NCBI GenBank assembly: GCA_964420125.1
Contig: CAYQQQ010000001.1
Coordinates: 338,956 to 402,955 of the forward strand
Direction of reading: 5' to 3'
DNA from: CAYQQQ01 sp964420125
Lineage (GTDB): Bacteria; Actinomycetota; Acidimicrobiia; Acidimicrobiales; Microtrichaceae
Length of the DNA stretch: 64,000 bases
Shown here: positions 41,361 through 49,089 of the stretch, in pieces
Position numbering within the stretch: position 1 is the stretch's first letter
How the letters are laid out: each line of letters begins with the position of its first letter
Made by a program: the position numbers and the translations under genes
The notes under the pieces: model-generated
The model's database searches: none
What the model was told of the DNA's origin: nothing
The model's input: the letters and a program-made list of their open reading frames with translations, nothing else

Positions 41361-41591
41361 ATGCGCACGACCGTCGAGTTCGACGACGACACGGCGAAGG
41401 CCGTCGAGCACCTGCGCCGCGAGGAGGGCCTGGGCCTCTCCGAGGCAGTGAACGAGCTCATCCGTCGAGGCCTCGTGCCCCGGCCCGCGCCACGCCGCTT
41501 CGAGCAGCGCACCCGATCGCTCGGCACCCGGGTCGACGTGTCGAACGTCGCGGAGGCCCTCGAGGTGCTCGAAGGCGCCGACCACCGCTGA
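41361..41591 (+). CDS. vapB: VapB-type antitoxin (ribbon-helix-helix)
   Basis: The 76-residue protein begins MRTTVEFDDDTAKAVEHLRREEGLGLSEAVNELIRRGL, a standard ribbon-helix-helix DNA-binding domain. It is followed by a C-terminal tail that would wrap the toxin (RSLGTRVDVSNVAEALEVLEG). It overlaps vapC by one base (TGATG). Two matching palindromes upstream are likely operators for autoregulation with VapC. There is no Shine-Dalgarno; the start may be leaderless. Confidence 0.88.
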   Translation: MRTTVEFDDDTAKAVEHLRREEGLGLSEAVNELIRRGLVPRPAPRRFEQRTRSLGTRVDVSNVAEALEVLEGADHR

Positions 41592-42019
41592 TGCTCGTCG
41601 ACGCCAACGTCCTGATCTACGCCGTCGACGAGCAGAGCCCCTTCCACCAGCCGGCGAAGGCCTGGCTGGAGTCCACGCTCAACGGCGATCGCAGGGTAGG
41701 GGTGCCGTGGGCGTCCATCACCGCGTTCCTCCGGATCGTGACCCATCCCCGCGCCGTCGCCGACCCGCTGGCTCCCTCCGAAGCGTGGGACCTGGCGACG
41801 AGCTGGCTCGACGCCGATCTCGTGTGGATCCCCGAGGCCGGGCGGAGCCACCGGGACATCCTCGGCCGGCTGATCGTCGAGCTCGACCTGCGCGCCAACC
41901 TGGTCCCCGACGCAGTGCTCGCCGCCCTCTGCATCGAGCACGGCCTCGACATCGTCAGCGCGGACAGCGACTTCGCCCGATTCCGCGAGCTCACCTGGAT
42001 CAACCCGGTCGCCGCCTGA
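41591..42019 (+). CDS. vapC: VapC-type PIN-domain ribonuclease toxin
   Basis: The 142-residue toxin has the PIN-domain acids in MLVDANVLIY (Asp4), in LVPDAVLAALCIEHG and in IVSADSDFARF. The conserved ITAFLRIVTHPR segment of the VapC group often annotated TA-system PIN is also present. PIN toxins cut tRNA or rRNA at specific sites. It is coupled to vapB by a TGATG junction. Its stop is followed by an imperfect 19-bp inverted repeat. Confidence 0.9.
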   Translation: MLVDANVLIYAVDEQSPFHQPAKAWLESTLNGDRRVGVPWASITAFLRIVTHPRAVADPLAPSEAWDLATSWLDADLVWIPEAGRSHRDILGRLIVELDLRANLVPDAVLAALCIEHGLDIVSADSDFARFRELTWINPVAA

Positions 42020-42050
42020 TCTCCCCCCTCTGCCGCCTGATCTCTCCCAT

Positions 42051-42093
42051 CTGTACGTCGTCACGCACAGGGGGTGTGCGTCACAACGTACAG
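42051..42093. terminator. 19-bp imperfect inverted repeat between vapC and acyl-CoA dehydrogenase
   Basis: The arms 42051-42069 and 42075-42093 match at 17 of 19 positions around a GGGGG loop. The outermost eight (CTGTACGT/ACGTACAG) and innermost seven are perfect. It sits between convergent genes, so a bidirectional terminator is the simplest reading. Confidence 0.5.
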
Positions 42094-42121
42094 AATGCGC
42101 GGCGGTACAGAAGGCGCGGCG
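42088..42121. repeat. 17-bp tandem repeat, two units
   Basis: GTACAGAATGCGCGGCG (42088-42104) is followed directly by the same sequence with one change (T to G at the ninth base, 42105-42121). It overlaps the right arm of the preceding inverted repeat. Confidence 0.75.
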
Positions 42122-42162
42122 CAGCCGGGGCCGAGGACGGGTGCTGCCCCAGCGCGCCAGGG

Positions 42163-43392
42163 CTACTCGATGCGCATCCCAGAGATGGCCCGGGAGATCA
42201 CCAGCTGCTGGATCTGCTCGGTGCCCTCGAAGATGTCCATGATCTTGGCGTCGCGGTGCCAGCGCTCCACCGGGTACTCCCGCGTGTAGCCGTACCCGCC
42301 GAGGATCTGGATCGCCCGCTCGGTCACCCACACCGCCATCCGCCCCGAGAACACCTTCGACATCGACCCCTCGGCGTTGGTGTAGCCGCCGTTGTTCGCC
42401 AACCAGGCGGCCCGCCAGGTGAGCAGCCGGGCGGCCTCGATCTGGGTGGCCATGTCGGCCAGCATGAAGGCGATCGCCTGGTGTTGGATGATCGGCTTGC
42501 CGAACGCCACCCGCTCCTTGGCGTACTCGAGGGAGTACTCGTAGGCGGCCCTGGCCACGCCGATGGCCTGGGCGGCCACCGTGGGCCGGGTGGCCTCGAA
42601 GGTGGCCATGGCCGGCTGCTTGCCGGAGGTCTCGCCTGCGGGCTTCGCCAGCGCCTCCCGGGCGCGGGCGAGGCGCTCGTCGAGGCGCTCCTTGCCCCCG
42701 AGGAGGTGCGAGCCGGGGATGCGGACGTCGTCGAGCACCACCTCCGCGGTGTGGGAGGCCCGGATGCCGTGCTTCTTGTACTTCTGTCCCTGGCTGAGGC
42801 CCTTCACCTTGGGCACGATGAAGCTGGCCTGACCCCGGCCCTTGAGCTCGGGATCCACCGTGGCCACCACCACGTGCACGTCCGCGATGCCGCCGTTGGT
42901 GATCCACGCCTTGGTGCCGTTGAGCACCCACTCGTCGGTCGCCTCGTCGTAGACGGCCCGGGTGCGCAGCGAGCTGACGTCCGAGCCGGCGTCGGGCTCG
43001 CTCACGCAGAAGGCGCCGACCTGGACCTTCTCGGGCGTGCCGTAGCACTGGGGGATCCACTCCATCACCTGCTCGGGGGTGCCGTTGCCGGCGATGCCCG
43101 CGGCGGCCAGGGCGGAGCCCATGATGGCCAACCCGATGCCGGCGTCGCCCCAGAAGAGCTCCTCGATGGTGACCAGGATGGAGAGCCCGGTGGGGTCTCC
43201 CAGCGCTGCGGTGGAGATGAAGTCGAAGCTGTAGAGGCCGATGCGGGCCGCTTCCTCCACGATCGGCCAAGGGAACTCCTCGCGCTCGTCCCACTCCGAT
43301 CCGGCGGGGCGGACCACCTCGGCGGCGAAGTCGTGCACCCACTTCTGGATCTGGAGCTGGTCGTCGTTGAGGGCAGCGGAGAACTCGGTCAT
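42163..43392 (-). CDS. Acyl-CoA dehydrogenase
   Basis: The 409-residue flavoenzyme oxidises acyl-CoA to enoyl-CoA. FAD and substrate motifs are AFCVSEPDAGSDVSSL and WVLNGTKAWITNGGIADV. The arginine-rich ERVAFGKPIIQHQAI segment follows, and the catalytic base Glu is in KIMDIFEGTEQIQQL (about residue 392). The short C-terminus and Glu position match short/medium-chain enzymes. AGGAG precedes ATG 43392; the longer ORF is an artefact. It is divergent from a PucR-like regulator. Confidence 0.93.
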   Translation of the reverse strand: MTEFSAALNDDQLQIQKWVHDFAAEVVRPAGSEWDEREEFPWPIVEEAARIGLYSFDFISTAALGDPTGLSILVTIEELFWGDAGIGLAIMGSALAAAGIAGNGTPEQVMEWIPQCYGTPEKVQVGAFCVSEPDAGSDVSSLRTRAVYDEATDEWVLNGTKAWITNGGIADVHVVVATVDPELKGRGQASFIVPKVKGLSQGQKYKKHGIRASHTAEVVLDDVRIPGSHLLGGKERLDERLARAREALAKPAGETSGKQPAMATFEATRPTVAAQAIGVARAAYEYSLEYAKERVAFGKPIIQHQAIAFMLADMATQIEAARLLTWRAAWLANNGGYTNAEGSMSKVFSGRMAVWVTERAIQILGGYGYTREYPVERWHRDAKIMDIFEGTEQIQQLVISRAISGMRIE

Positions 43393-43510
43393 GTCAGCTC
43401 CTGGCTCGTGGACCCCCGACGGCCACGCGCACGGCGAGGGGTTTCGTAGCTCGATGATCCCCCTCGTGGGTCCAACGGTCTTGGCCACGAAGGGTGGTTT
43501 GGTGCCAGCT

Positions 43511-43531
43511 CTTTGTTCAGAGTGCACAAAG
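43511..43531. promoter_or_regulatory. 21-bp palindrome between acyl-CoA dehydrogenase and PucR-like gene
   Basis: CTTTGTTCA and TGCACAAAG flank GAG. All but one of the nine arm positions pair. It lies just upstream of the regulator promoter and would suit a dimeric regulator acting on one or both divergent genes. Confidence 0.5.
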
Positions 43532-43556
43532 GACACGGTGTGATGGTGAGACGACC

Positions 43557-43562
43557 TAGGTT
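43557..43562 (+). promoter_or_regulatory. -10 element of PucR-like gene (leaderless)
   Basis: TAGGTT ends seven bases before GTG 43570, which therefore is the preferred start rather than ATG 43543 or TTG 43513. Confidence 0.5.
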
Positions 43563-43569
43563 CTTGTCT

Positions 43570-44763
43570 GTGGCGAACAACCCTCTGCTACCTCCCCGCA
43601 GCGTCGCCGCTCTGCGGAAGCTGGTGCCCACCGTGGCGCACCGCGCCACCGAGGCGCTCGTGGCGGAGATCCCCGAGTACGGCTCGGCGGTGCGCAGCCC
43701 CCAGGAGCTCGCCCTGGTCGAACGCGCCATCCGGGTGGCGCTGCGCGGCCTGCTGGGGCTCACCGAGCAGCCCGTCGACCTCGGTGCCCGCGCCCCACGG
43801 CTGAGCGTGGTGGAGGCGGCCTACTCCTTCGGCCAGTACGAGGCGCAGCGCGGGCGGACGATGGACGGCCTGCTCGCCGCCTACCGGGTGGGGGCGCGCG
43901 TCGCGTGGCGTGACCTGTCCGCGGAGCTGCTGCGTCGACCGGTGCCCTCCGAGACGGTGGCCCGGATCGCCGAGCTGGTGTTCGCCTACATCGACCGGCT
44001 CTCTGCGGCCAGCATCGCCGGTCACGCCGACGAGCTCGCCACCGCCGGCAGGGCGCGTGAGCAACGCCTCGAGCGTCTGGCGGTCGCACTGCTGGAGAGC
44101 GCCGAGGAGGAGGAGCTGCAACGGCTGGCGATGGTGGCCGAGTGGGCTCCGCCATCGGCGCTGGTGGCCGTCCTCGCGCCCGAGGCCCGCGCCCGCTCGG
44201 TGCTCCAGCGCCTCGACCATCGCACGCTGGTCGTGCCGCCCGACCTGGTGCCCGAGGGTCCCCGGCACCACCACGTGCTGCTGGCACCGCTCGACGACGG
44301 TGGACGTCACGACCTGCTCGGGGCCCTCGAGGGCACGGCCTGCGTGGTGGGCCCCACCCGTCGCTGGTCCGAGGTGGGTTCGTCGTATCGGCGGGCGACT
44401 CGAGCCGCGGAGGTGGTGCCGGGATCGCGCGGCGAGCTCCTCGACACCGACGAGCACCTGGTGGACCTGGTTCTCCACGCGGATGACGAGTCGCTCGCCG
44501 ACCTGCGAAGCAGAGCGCTGGCGCCCCTGGCCGGCCTCCGCCCGGCGACCGCCCGACGGCTGGCCGACACGCTGCGGCTGTGGCTGCTGCACCAGGGCCG
44601 CCGCGACGAGGTGGCCGCCGGGCTCCACGTGCACCCCCAGACCGTGCGCTACCGGATGACCCAGCTGCGAGAGCTCTACGGTGAGCGGCTGAGCTCCCCG
44701 GCGGAGCTCAGGGAGCTCGTGGTGGCGCTCGCCGCCGGCCCGACCGAGGAGGCAGCACGATGA
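43570..44763 (+). CDS. PucR/CdaR-type transcriptional regulator
   Basis: The protein has 397 residues from the leaderless GTG 43570. The N-terminal half is a helical RsbR/GGDEF-like sensory region (SFGQYEAQRGRTMDGLLAAYRVGARVAW). The C-terminus is a PucR helix-turn-helix (LRLWLLHQGRRDEVAAGLHVHPQTVRYRMTQLRELYG, about residues 335-372). Such proteins usually activate adjacent catabolic genes in response to a metabolite. It overlaps the GH3 gene by ATGA and is divergent from the acyl-CoA dehydrogenase, with a palindrome between them. Confidence 0.87.
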   Translation: MANNPLLPPRSVAALRKLVPTVAHRATEALVAEIPEYGSAVRSPQELALVERAIRVALRGLLGLTEQPVDLGARAPRLSVVEAAYSFGQYEAQRGRTMDGLLAAYRVGARVAWRDLSAELLRRPVPSETVARIAELVFAYIDRLSAASIAGHADELATAGRAREQRLERLAVALLESAEEEELQRLAMVAEWAPPSALVAVLAPEARARSVLQRLDHRTLVVPPDLVPEGPRHHHVLLAPLDDGGRHDLLGALEGTACVVGPTRRWSEVGSSYRRATRAAEVVPGSRGELLDTDEHLVDLVLHADDESLADLRSRALAPLAGLRPATARRLADTLRLWLLHQGRRDEVAAGLHVHPQTVRYRMTQLRELYGERLSSPAELRELVVALAAGPTEEAAR

Positions 44764-46937
44764 CCACCACCGAGCACGACCGGGCGAGGGCTGCGGTGCG
44801 CGAGGGCGCGGACCCCGTCGAGGCGGCCCGGGCGGTGGTCGCGGCCATGACACCCGAAGAGCGGCTCTGGTGCCTGGACGGCGACGCCCCCACCTGGGCC
44901 GGTCTTGGGTTCCTTGCCGACGACGGGTACCACCTGGCGCCGTTCAGCGCGGCCGAGGTGCCCCGGGTGGGCTTCCCCGGCATCCACTTCGCCGACGGCC
45001 CCCGCGGCTGCGTGGTGGGCAACGCCACCTGCTTCCCGGTGTCCATGGCCCGGGGCGCCACCTGGGACCCCGACCTCGAGGAGCGCGTCGGCGAGGTGAT
45101 CGGGCGCGAGCTCCGCGCCGCCGGCGCCGACCTCACCGGGGCGGTGTGCGTGAACGTGCTGCGCCACCCCGCCTGGGGCCGGGCCCAGGAGACCTACGGG
45201 GAGGACCCGTTCCACGTCGGGGAGCTGGGCGCGGCGTTCACCCGCGGTCTGCAACGCCATGTGATGGCCTGCGCCAAGCACTTCGCCTGCAACTCGATGG
45301 AGAACGCCCGGTTCTCGGTCGACGTGCAGGTCGACGAGGTGGCCCTGCACGAGATCTACCTCCCCCAGTTCCGCCGCATCGTCGCCGAAGGGGTGGCGTC
45401 GCTGATGTCGGCCTACAACTCCCTCGACGGCGAGTGGTGCGGCCAGAACGCCGACCTGCTCACCGGGGTGCTGCGCGACGAGTGGGGCTTCGACGGGTTC
45501 GTCATCAGCGACTGGATCTTCGGCCTGCGCGACGCTGCGGCCTCCTTGCGCGCCGGGCTGGACGTGGAGATGCCCTACCGGATGATCCGCTGCTCTCACC
45601 TGCGACCGGCCCTGGATCGGGGCGAGGTCACCTGGGCCCAGGTCGACGCCGCGGTGGTTCGGCTGGTGGCCACCCGGTTGCGCTTCGAGGAGGCCCTCTC
45701 CGCCGGTGTCCCGGACCGGAAGGTGCTGGGCGCTCCCGAGCACCGGGCACTGGCCCGGGAGGTGGCCGCCCGCTCGGTGGTGCTGCTGCGCAACGAGGTG
45801 GTCTCCGGCGCCCCGGTGCTCCCCCTCCGCGAGGGATCGCGCGTCGCGCTGATCGGCCGGCTGGCCGACACGGTGAACCTGGGCGACGGCGGGTCCAGCG
45901 ACGTGTGGGACCTCGAGTGCCGCACCGTGCTCGACGGGCTCGTCGAGGCGGGCCTGGACGTGGCGGCCGACGGCGGCGACGACCCGGCGAGCGCCGCTGC
46001 CGTGGCGGCCGAGGCGGACGTGGCGCTGGTGGTGGTCGGCTACACGTTCCTCGACGAGGGCGAGTACATCGGGGGGACCGACCCGGCGCTCGCCGAGCTG
46101 CTCCCCGCCGAGGACGAACCGGAGGTGGTCGAAGCGTTCGCGGCGTGGGTGGCCGAGCTCCCACCCACGGAGGTCCCCGAGCGGATGTCGTCGCGACCCA
46201 AGGGGTTCAGCCGCGGCGGTGACCGCACCTCGCTGCGTTTGGCAGCGAAGGACGTGGCGCTGATCGAGGCGGTGGCGGCCGCCAACCCGGCCACGGTGGT
46301 GGCGATCCAGGCCGGCAGCGCGGTGGTGATGACCGAGTGGGTCGACTCGGTGGCCACGGTGGTGCAGGCCTGGTACGGCGGGTGCGAGGCCGGCCCCGGA
46401 CTGGCAGACGTGCTGGTCGGGGCGGTGGATCCGTCGGCCCGGCTGCCCTTCAGCATCCCGACCGAGGAGTCCGACCTGCCGCCCTTCGAGCGCGACGCCA
46501 CCTCGGCGGTCTACGACCGCTGGCACGGGTGGTGGCACCTGCGCCGCACCGGTCGACCGGCTGCCTTCCCCTTCGGCTTCGGGCTGTCCTACACGACCTT
46601 CGCCGTGGAGGCCGTGGCAGTCGAGTGCGACGACGCGGACGGCACGCTGGTGGTGAAGGGCGTCGTGCGCAACACGGGCGGGCGCGACGGTGCCGAGGTG
46701 GTGCAGGTGTACGCCCGTCTCCCCGAGCACGACGCACCCGAGCGCCTGGTCGGCTTCGCCCGCGTCGAGGTGGCCGCCGGGGACGCCGCACCCTTCGAGG
46801 TGAGGGTGCCCTCGGATCGGCTGGAGACCCGCGACCCCGAGGCCCACTCCTGGCGGCCGCCTCGTGGCCGGTGCCGCATCACGGTCGCCCGCCACGCCGA
46901 GGACCCCGCAGCGGTGAGCACGGAGATCGACGTGTGA
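44760..46937 (+). CDS. Glycoside hydrolase family 3 (beta-glucosidase-like)
   Basis: The 725-residue enzyme shows the GH3 N-terminal barrel with KHFACNSMENARFSVDVQV and the nucleophile Asp in GFDGFVISDWIFGL (about residue 248). The C-terminal alpha/beta sandwich (ALIGRLADTVNLGDGGSSDV) and a fibronectin-III-like domain (VVKGVVRNTGGRDGAEVVQVYAR) follow. It has no signal peptide, so it cleaves imported glycosides or glycosylated lipids in the cytoplasm. It is translated from an ATGA overlap with the PucR-like regulator, which probably controls it. Confidence 0.93.
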   Translation: MTTTEHDRARAAVREGADPVEAARAVVAAMTPEERLWCLDGDAPTWAGLGFLADDGYHLAPFSAAEVPRVGFPGIHFADGPRGCVVGNATCFPVSMARGATWDPDLEERVGEVIGRELRAAGADLTGAVCVNVLRHPAWGRAQETYGEDPFHVGELGAAFTRGLQRHVMACAKHFACNSMENARFSVDVQVDEVALHEIYLPQFRRIVAEGVASLMSAYNSLDGEWCGQNADLLTGVLRDEWGFDGFVISDWIFGLRDAAASLRAGLDVEMPYRMIRCSHLRPALDRGEVTWAQVDAAVVRLVATRLRFEEALSAGVPDRKVLGAPEHRALAREVAARSVVLLRNEVVSGAPVLPLREGSRVALIGRLADTVNLGDGGSSDVWDLECRTVLDGLVEAGLDVAADGGDDPASAAAVAAEADVALVVVGYTFLDEGEYIGGTDPALAELLPAEDEPEVVEAFAAWVAELPPTEVPERMSSRPKGFSRGGDRTSLRLAAKDVALIEAVAAANPATVVAIQAGSAVVMTEWVDSVATVVQAWYGGCEAGPGLADVLVGAVDPSARLPFSIPTEESDLPPFERDATSAVYDRWHGWWHLRRTGRPAAFPFGFGLSYTTFAVEAVAVECDDADGTLVVKGVVRNTGGRDGAEVVQVYARLPEHDAPERLVGFARVEVAAGDAAPFEVRVPSDRLETRDPEAHSWRPPRGRCRITVARHAEDPAAVSTEIDV

Positions 46938-46951
46938 GATCGGGTGCGACC

Positions 46952-46976
46952 CCCGACAGGTGATCGAGTGGTCGGG
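46952..46976. terminator. Hairpin between convergent GH3 and thioesterase genes
   Basis: CCCGAC (46952-46957) pairs with GTCGGG (46971-46976) over a 13-base loop, 15 bases after the GH3 stop. There is no T-tract. Confidence 0.35.
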
Positions 46977-46989
46977 AGGACCTGCGGTC

Positions 46990-47892
46990 CTACGCCAGGT
47001 CCGGCTGGATGCGGCGCAGGAACGACTCCCGCAGGACGTCGGGGATCTCGCTGGCACGGCGTGCCGTCACGTCGAAGCACAGGTTGACGATCGACAGCGC
47101 GCAGATCAGCTCGGCTCGCTCCAGGTCGACCACCCAGTGGCGGCTCGTCATGGTCTTGGCGCCGAGGTCCACCTCGGCACCGAAGCTCTGCACCCGGTCC
47201 CCCGCCCGGGGCAGCCTCGACCACGTCGAGCGCGTCTCCATCGTCGCCCAGCCGAGGGTCGTGCCGTCCTCGGTCTCGTGGAACGGCTGGAACTCGTGGC
47301 CGGCGAGCGGCACCCCACCCCACACCAGCGGCAGCATCTGATCCGCGAGGAACCAGCCGTCGCCGTCGCACTCGTCGTCCTGGACCACGCGTGGCTCGCG
47401 CTGGGCGAGGCCGCGCTCCACCAGCTCCTCCAGCGAGGGAGCAGTCGCCTCAGGGTCGTCCTCGAAGGAGATGCTGCGAGCCTGGCCGTGGTCGGGGACC
47501 TCCACCGTCTCCGATCCGGCGCGTCCCACGAGCACGCTCGGGAAGCTCGCCGGGCGCCGCTGCTCGTCGATGGGGTCGATGCCGAGCACGAAGGAGGCGG
47601 CCACCTCGCCGGTGTCGAGGTTGGCGAGCTCCTCGTAGGCTCGGATGCGGGTGTGCGACGCATCGAGCACCCCGCCCCGCACGACCAGCGGCGCGCCGAG
47701 CAGCTGCTCCCGGTGGTGCCGCACGTAGATGTCCCGCACCCAGCTGCGCGGTCCCTTGCCGTCCCCGGCGGCCAGACGATGGACCAGCTCCCCCGCACCG
47801 GCGCGCGCCAGCACCGCGTAGTAGTGCACGTTCATGTGCCCGAGGTGGTCGATCTGGTCCTGGGTGACGGTGGAGGTGTGCAGCTGGTCCAT
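46990..47892 (-). CDS. Double-hotdog acyl-CoA thioesterase-like protein
   Basis: The 300-residue protein has two hotdog halves. The first begins with the 4HBT-type motif VTQDQIDHLGHMNVHYYAVLARAG (about residues 9-32, with Asp-x2-Gly-His-x-Asn). The second covers residues about 175-300 and contains WATMETRSTWSRLPRAGDRVQSF. Tandem hotdogs of this length occur in acyl-ACP and acyl-CoA thioesterases. The substrate is unknown. A copy of the dispersed inverted-repeat element lies just upstream of the start, beyond a short gap. Confidence 0.75.
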   Translation of the reverse strand: MDQLHTSTVTQDQIDHLGHMNVHYYAVLARAGAGELVHRLAAGDGKGPRSWVRDIYVRHHREQLLGAPLVVRGGVLDASHTRIRAYEELANLDTGEVAASFVLGIDPIDEQRRPASFPSVLVGRAGSETVEVPDHGQARSISFEDDPEATAPSLEELVERGLAQREPRVVQDDECDGDGWFLADQMLPLVWGGVPLAGHEFQPFHETEDGTTLGWATMETRSTWSRLPRAGDRVQSFGAEVDLGAKTMTSRHWVVDLERAELICALSIVNLCFDVTARRASEIPDVLRESFLRRIQPDLA

Positions 47893-47954
47893 AGCTGGGG
47901 TGAGGCTGGCTCATCCCAGCTACCCGACGCCAGTCCGGCGACCTGACCCTCGAC

Positions 47955-48007
47955 CCGAACTGGCAGGCGTCAGCCACGCCGGTGTGGTCCCACACCTGCC
48001 AGTTCGG
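47955..48007. repeat. Dispersed inverted-repeat element, copy 2
   Basis: The arms CCGAACTGGCAGG (47955-47967) and CCTGCCAGTTCGG (47995-48007) are perfect over 13 pairs. Between them lies the shared core with GTGTGG-TC-CCACAC. Positions 47969-48005 are identical to 60171-60207. The element follows the stop of the minus-strand gene 48053-48997. Confidence 0.85.
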
Positions 48008-48052
48008 CAGGGACAGAACCCCGCGGGTAGACGGGGGCGGCGGGGGATCCGC

Positions 48053-48997
48053 TCAGCAGCGGTGCGGCTCGTCCGGGATGCGGGTGAGCCCGATGTCGGC
48101 CACGAAGGGCAGCGCCCCTGCTTCGCAGGAGGCGGCCACCGCCTGCCGCGTCGCTTCGACGTCTCCATCGGCCACGTAGTCGGTGGTCGTCACCAGCAAC
48201 CCCTCCTCGGCCAACCGCTCCAGCGTGGCCTGGGCCGCTGCGGTGTCCCGCGCGCTCACCGGCTCGTAGGTCTCGCGCTCGAAGGAGTAGGTGGCGCTCA
48301 CGTCCTCCCGGTTCCAGCCGTCCAGGTGCTCGACCAGGGCGTGGACCACTGGGTCGCCGTTCTGGGTGAACACCAGCCCGCCCCGGGCGTGCACCAGCGA
48401 GGCCAGCGCCGCGACCAGCTCCACCATCCCCTCCGCCTGGGCGGGGTGGCCGACCACCATGTCGGTGTTGTCCAGGAACAGCCCGTCGACTCCGGAGGCG
48501 AGGAGCTGCGGGGCCACCTGCTCCACCATCAGCCGGCGGAACCCGGGGTCGGCCACGTCCGCGTAGTCCTCGTCCCACTCCTCCCAGCGATCGAGGCGGT
48601 AGGGATCGGCGGCGGCGGTCCAGCTCCGCCCCTCCTCGACGGTGCCGACGCTCAGGTAGCCGAGCACGAGGCCGCCGTCGGCCCGGAGCGCCTCCACCAG
48701 CTCCGTGGTGGCGCCCTCGCCGTCGACGACCACGAGGTCGAAGGGTGCCAGACGCGACGAAGCCCGGACGTCCAAAGGGACGCCGAGCGCCAGGGCGAAG
48801 GACTCCACCGCGGCCAGGCGCGGATCGCTCGGCACCGGCGGCGGCTCCGAGGTGTCCGACGAGGTGGCCAGCCGAGCCGCGTCGTCACCGGCACAGGCGG
48901 CCGCAGGCGTCCCGATCAACAGCGCGAGCACCGCCCCGATGCAACGTCGCTGCGTCGCTCGGCGCCGTCGTCGCCTCGATCGTCGCAGGTCCTCCAC
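48053..48997 (-). CDS. GH114-like (TM1410-type) putative lipoprotein glycosidase
   Basis: The protein has 314 residues from GTG 48997. An Arg-rich start and hydrophobic core lead to the lipobox-like TPAAAC (about residue 35). The mature part has the (beta/alpha)8 features of GH114/TM1410 proteins: LVVVDGEGA, LGYLSVGTVEEGRSW, GVDGLFLDNTD and GLVFTQNGD. Relatives include endo-alpha-1,4-polygalactosaminidases, so an exopolysaccharide or wall polymer is the likely substrate. The start rests on CACCCT six bases upstream; GTG 49051 would add 18 residues. Confidence 0.75.
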   Translation of the reverse strand: MEDLRRSRRRRRRATQRRCIGAVLALLIGTPAAACAGDDAARLATSSDTSEPPPVPSDPRLAAVESFALALGVPLDVRASSRLAPFDLVVVDGEGATTELVEALRADGGLVLGYLSVGTVEEGRSWTAAADPYRLDRWEEWDEDYADVADPGFRRLMVEQVAPQLLASGVDGLFLDNTDMVVGHPAQAEGMVELVAALASLVHARGGLVFTQNGDPVVHALVEHLDGWNREDVSATYSFERETYEPVSARDTAAAQATLERLAEEGLLVTTTDYVADGDVEATRQAVAASCEAGALPFVADIGLTRIPDEPHRC

Positions 48998-49077
48998 CCG
49001 CCCAGGGTGCCACGCCAGGACCGAGGCGGAGCCGGGCGCATCAGCGGCCACCGTGCCGGAACCGGCGATTGCGTTCG

Positions 49078-49083
49078 TAGCCT
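49078..49083 (+). promoter_or_regulatory. -10 element of hydrolase gene (leaderless)
   Basis: TAGCCT ends six bases before ATG 49090 with no room for a ribosome-binding site. Confidence 0.55.
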
Positions 49084-49089
49084 GAGAGG

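Noticed and set aside
43513..43570. TTG 43513 or ATG 43543 as start of the PucR-like gene
   Set aside because: The first would overlap the palindrome and both lie before the TAGGTT -10 that points to GTG 43570.
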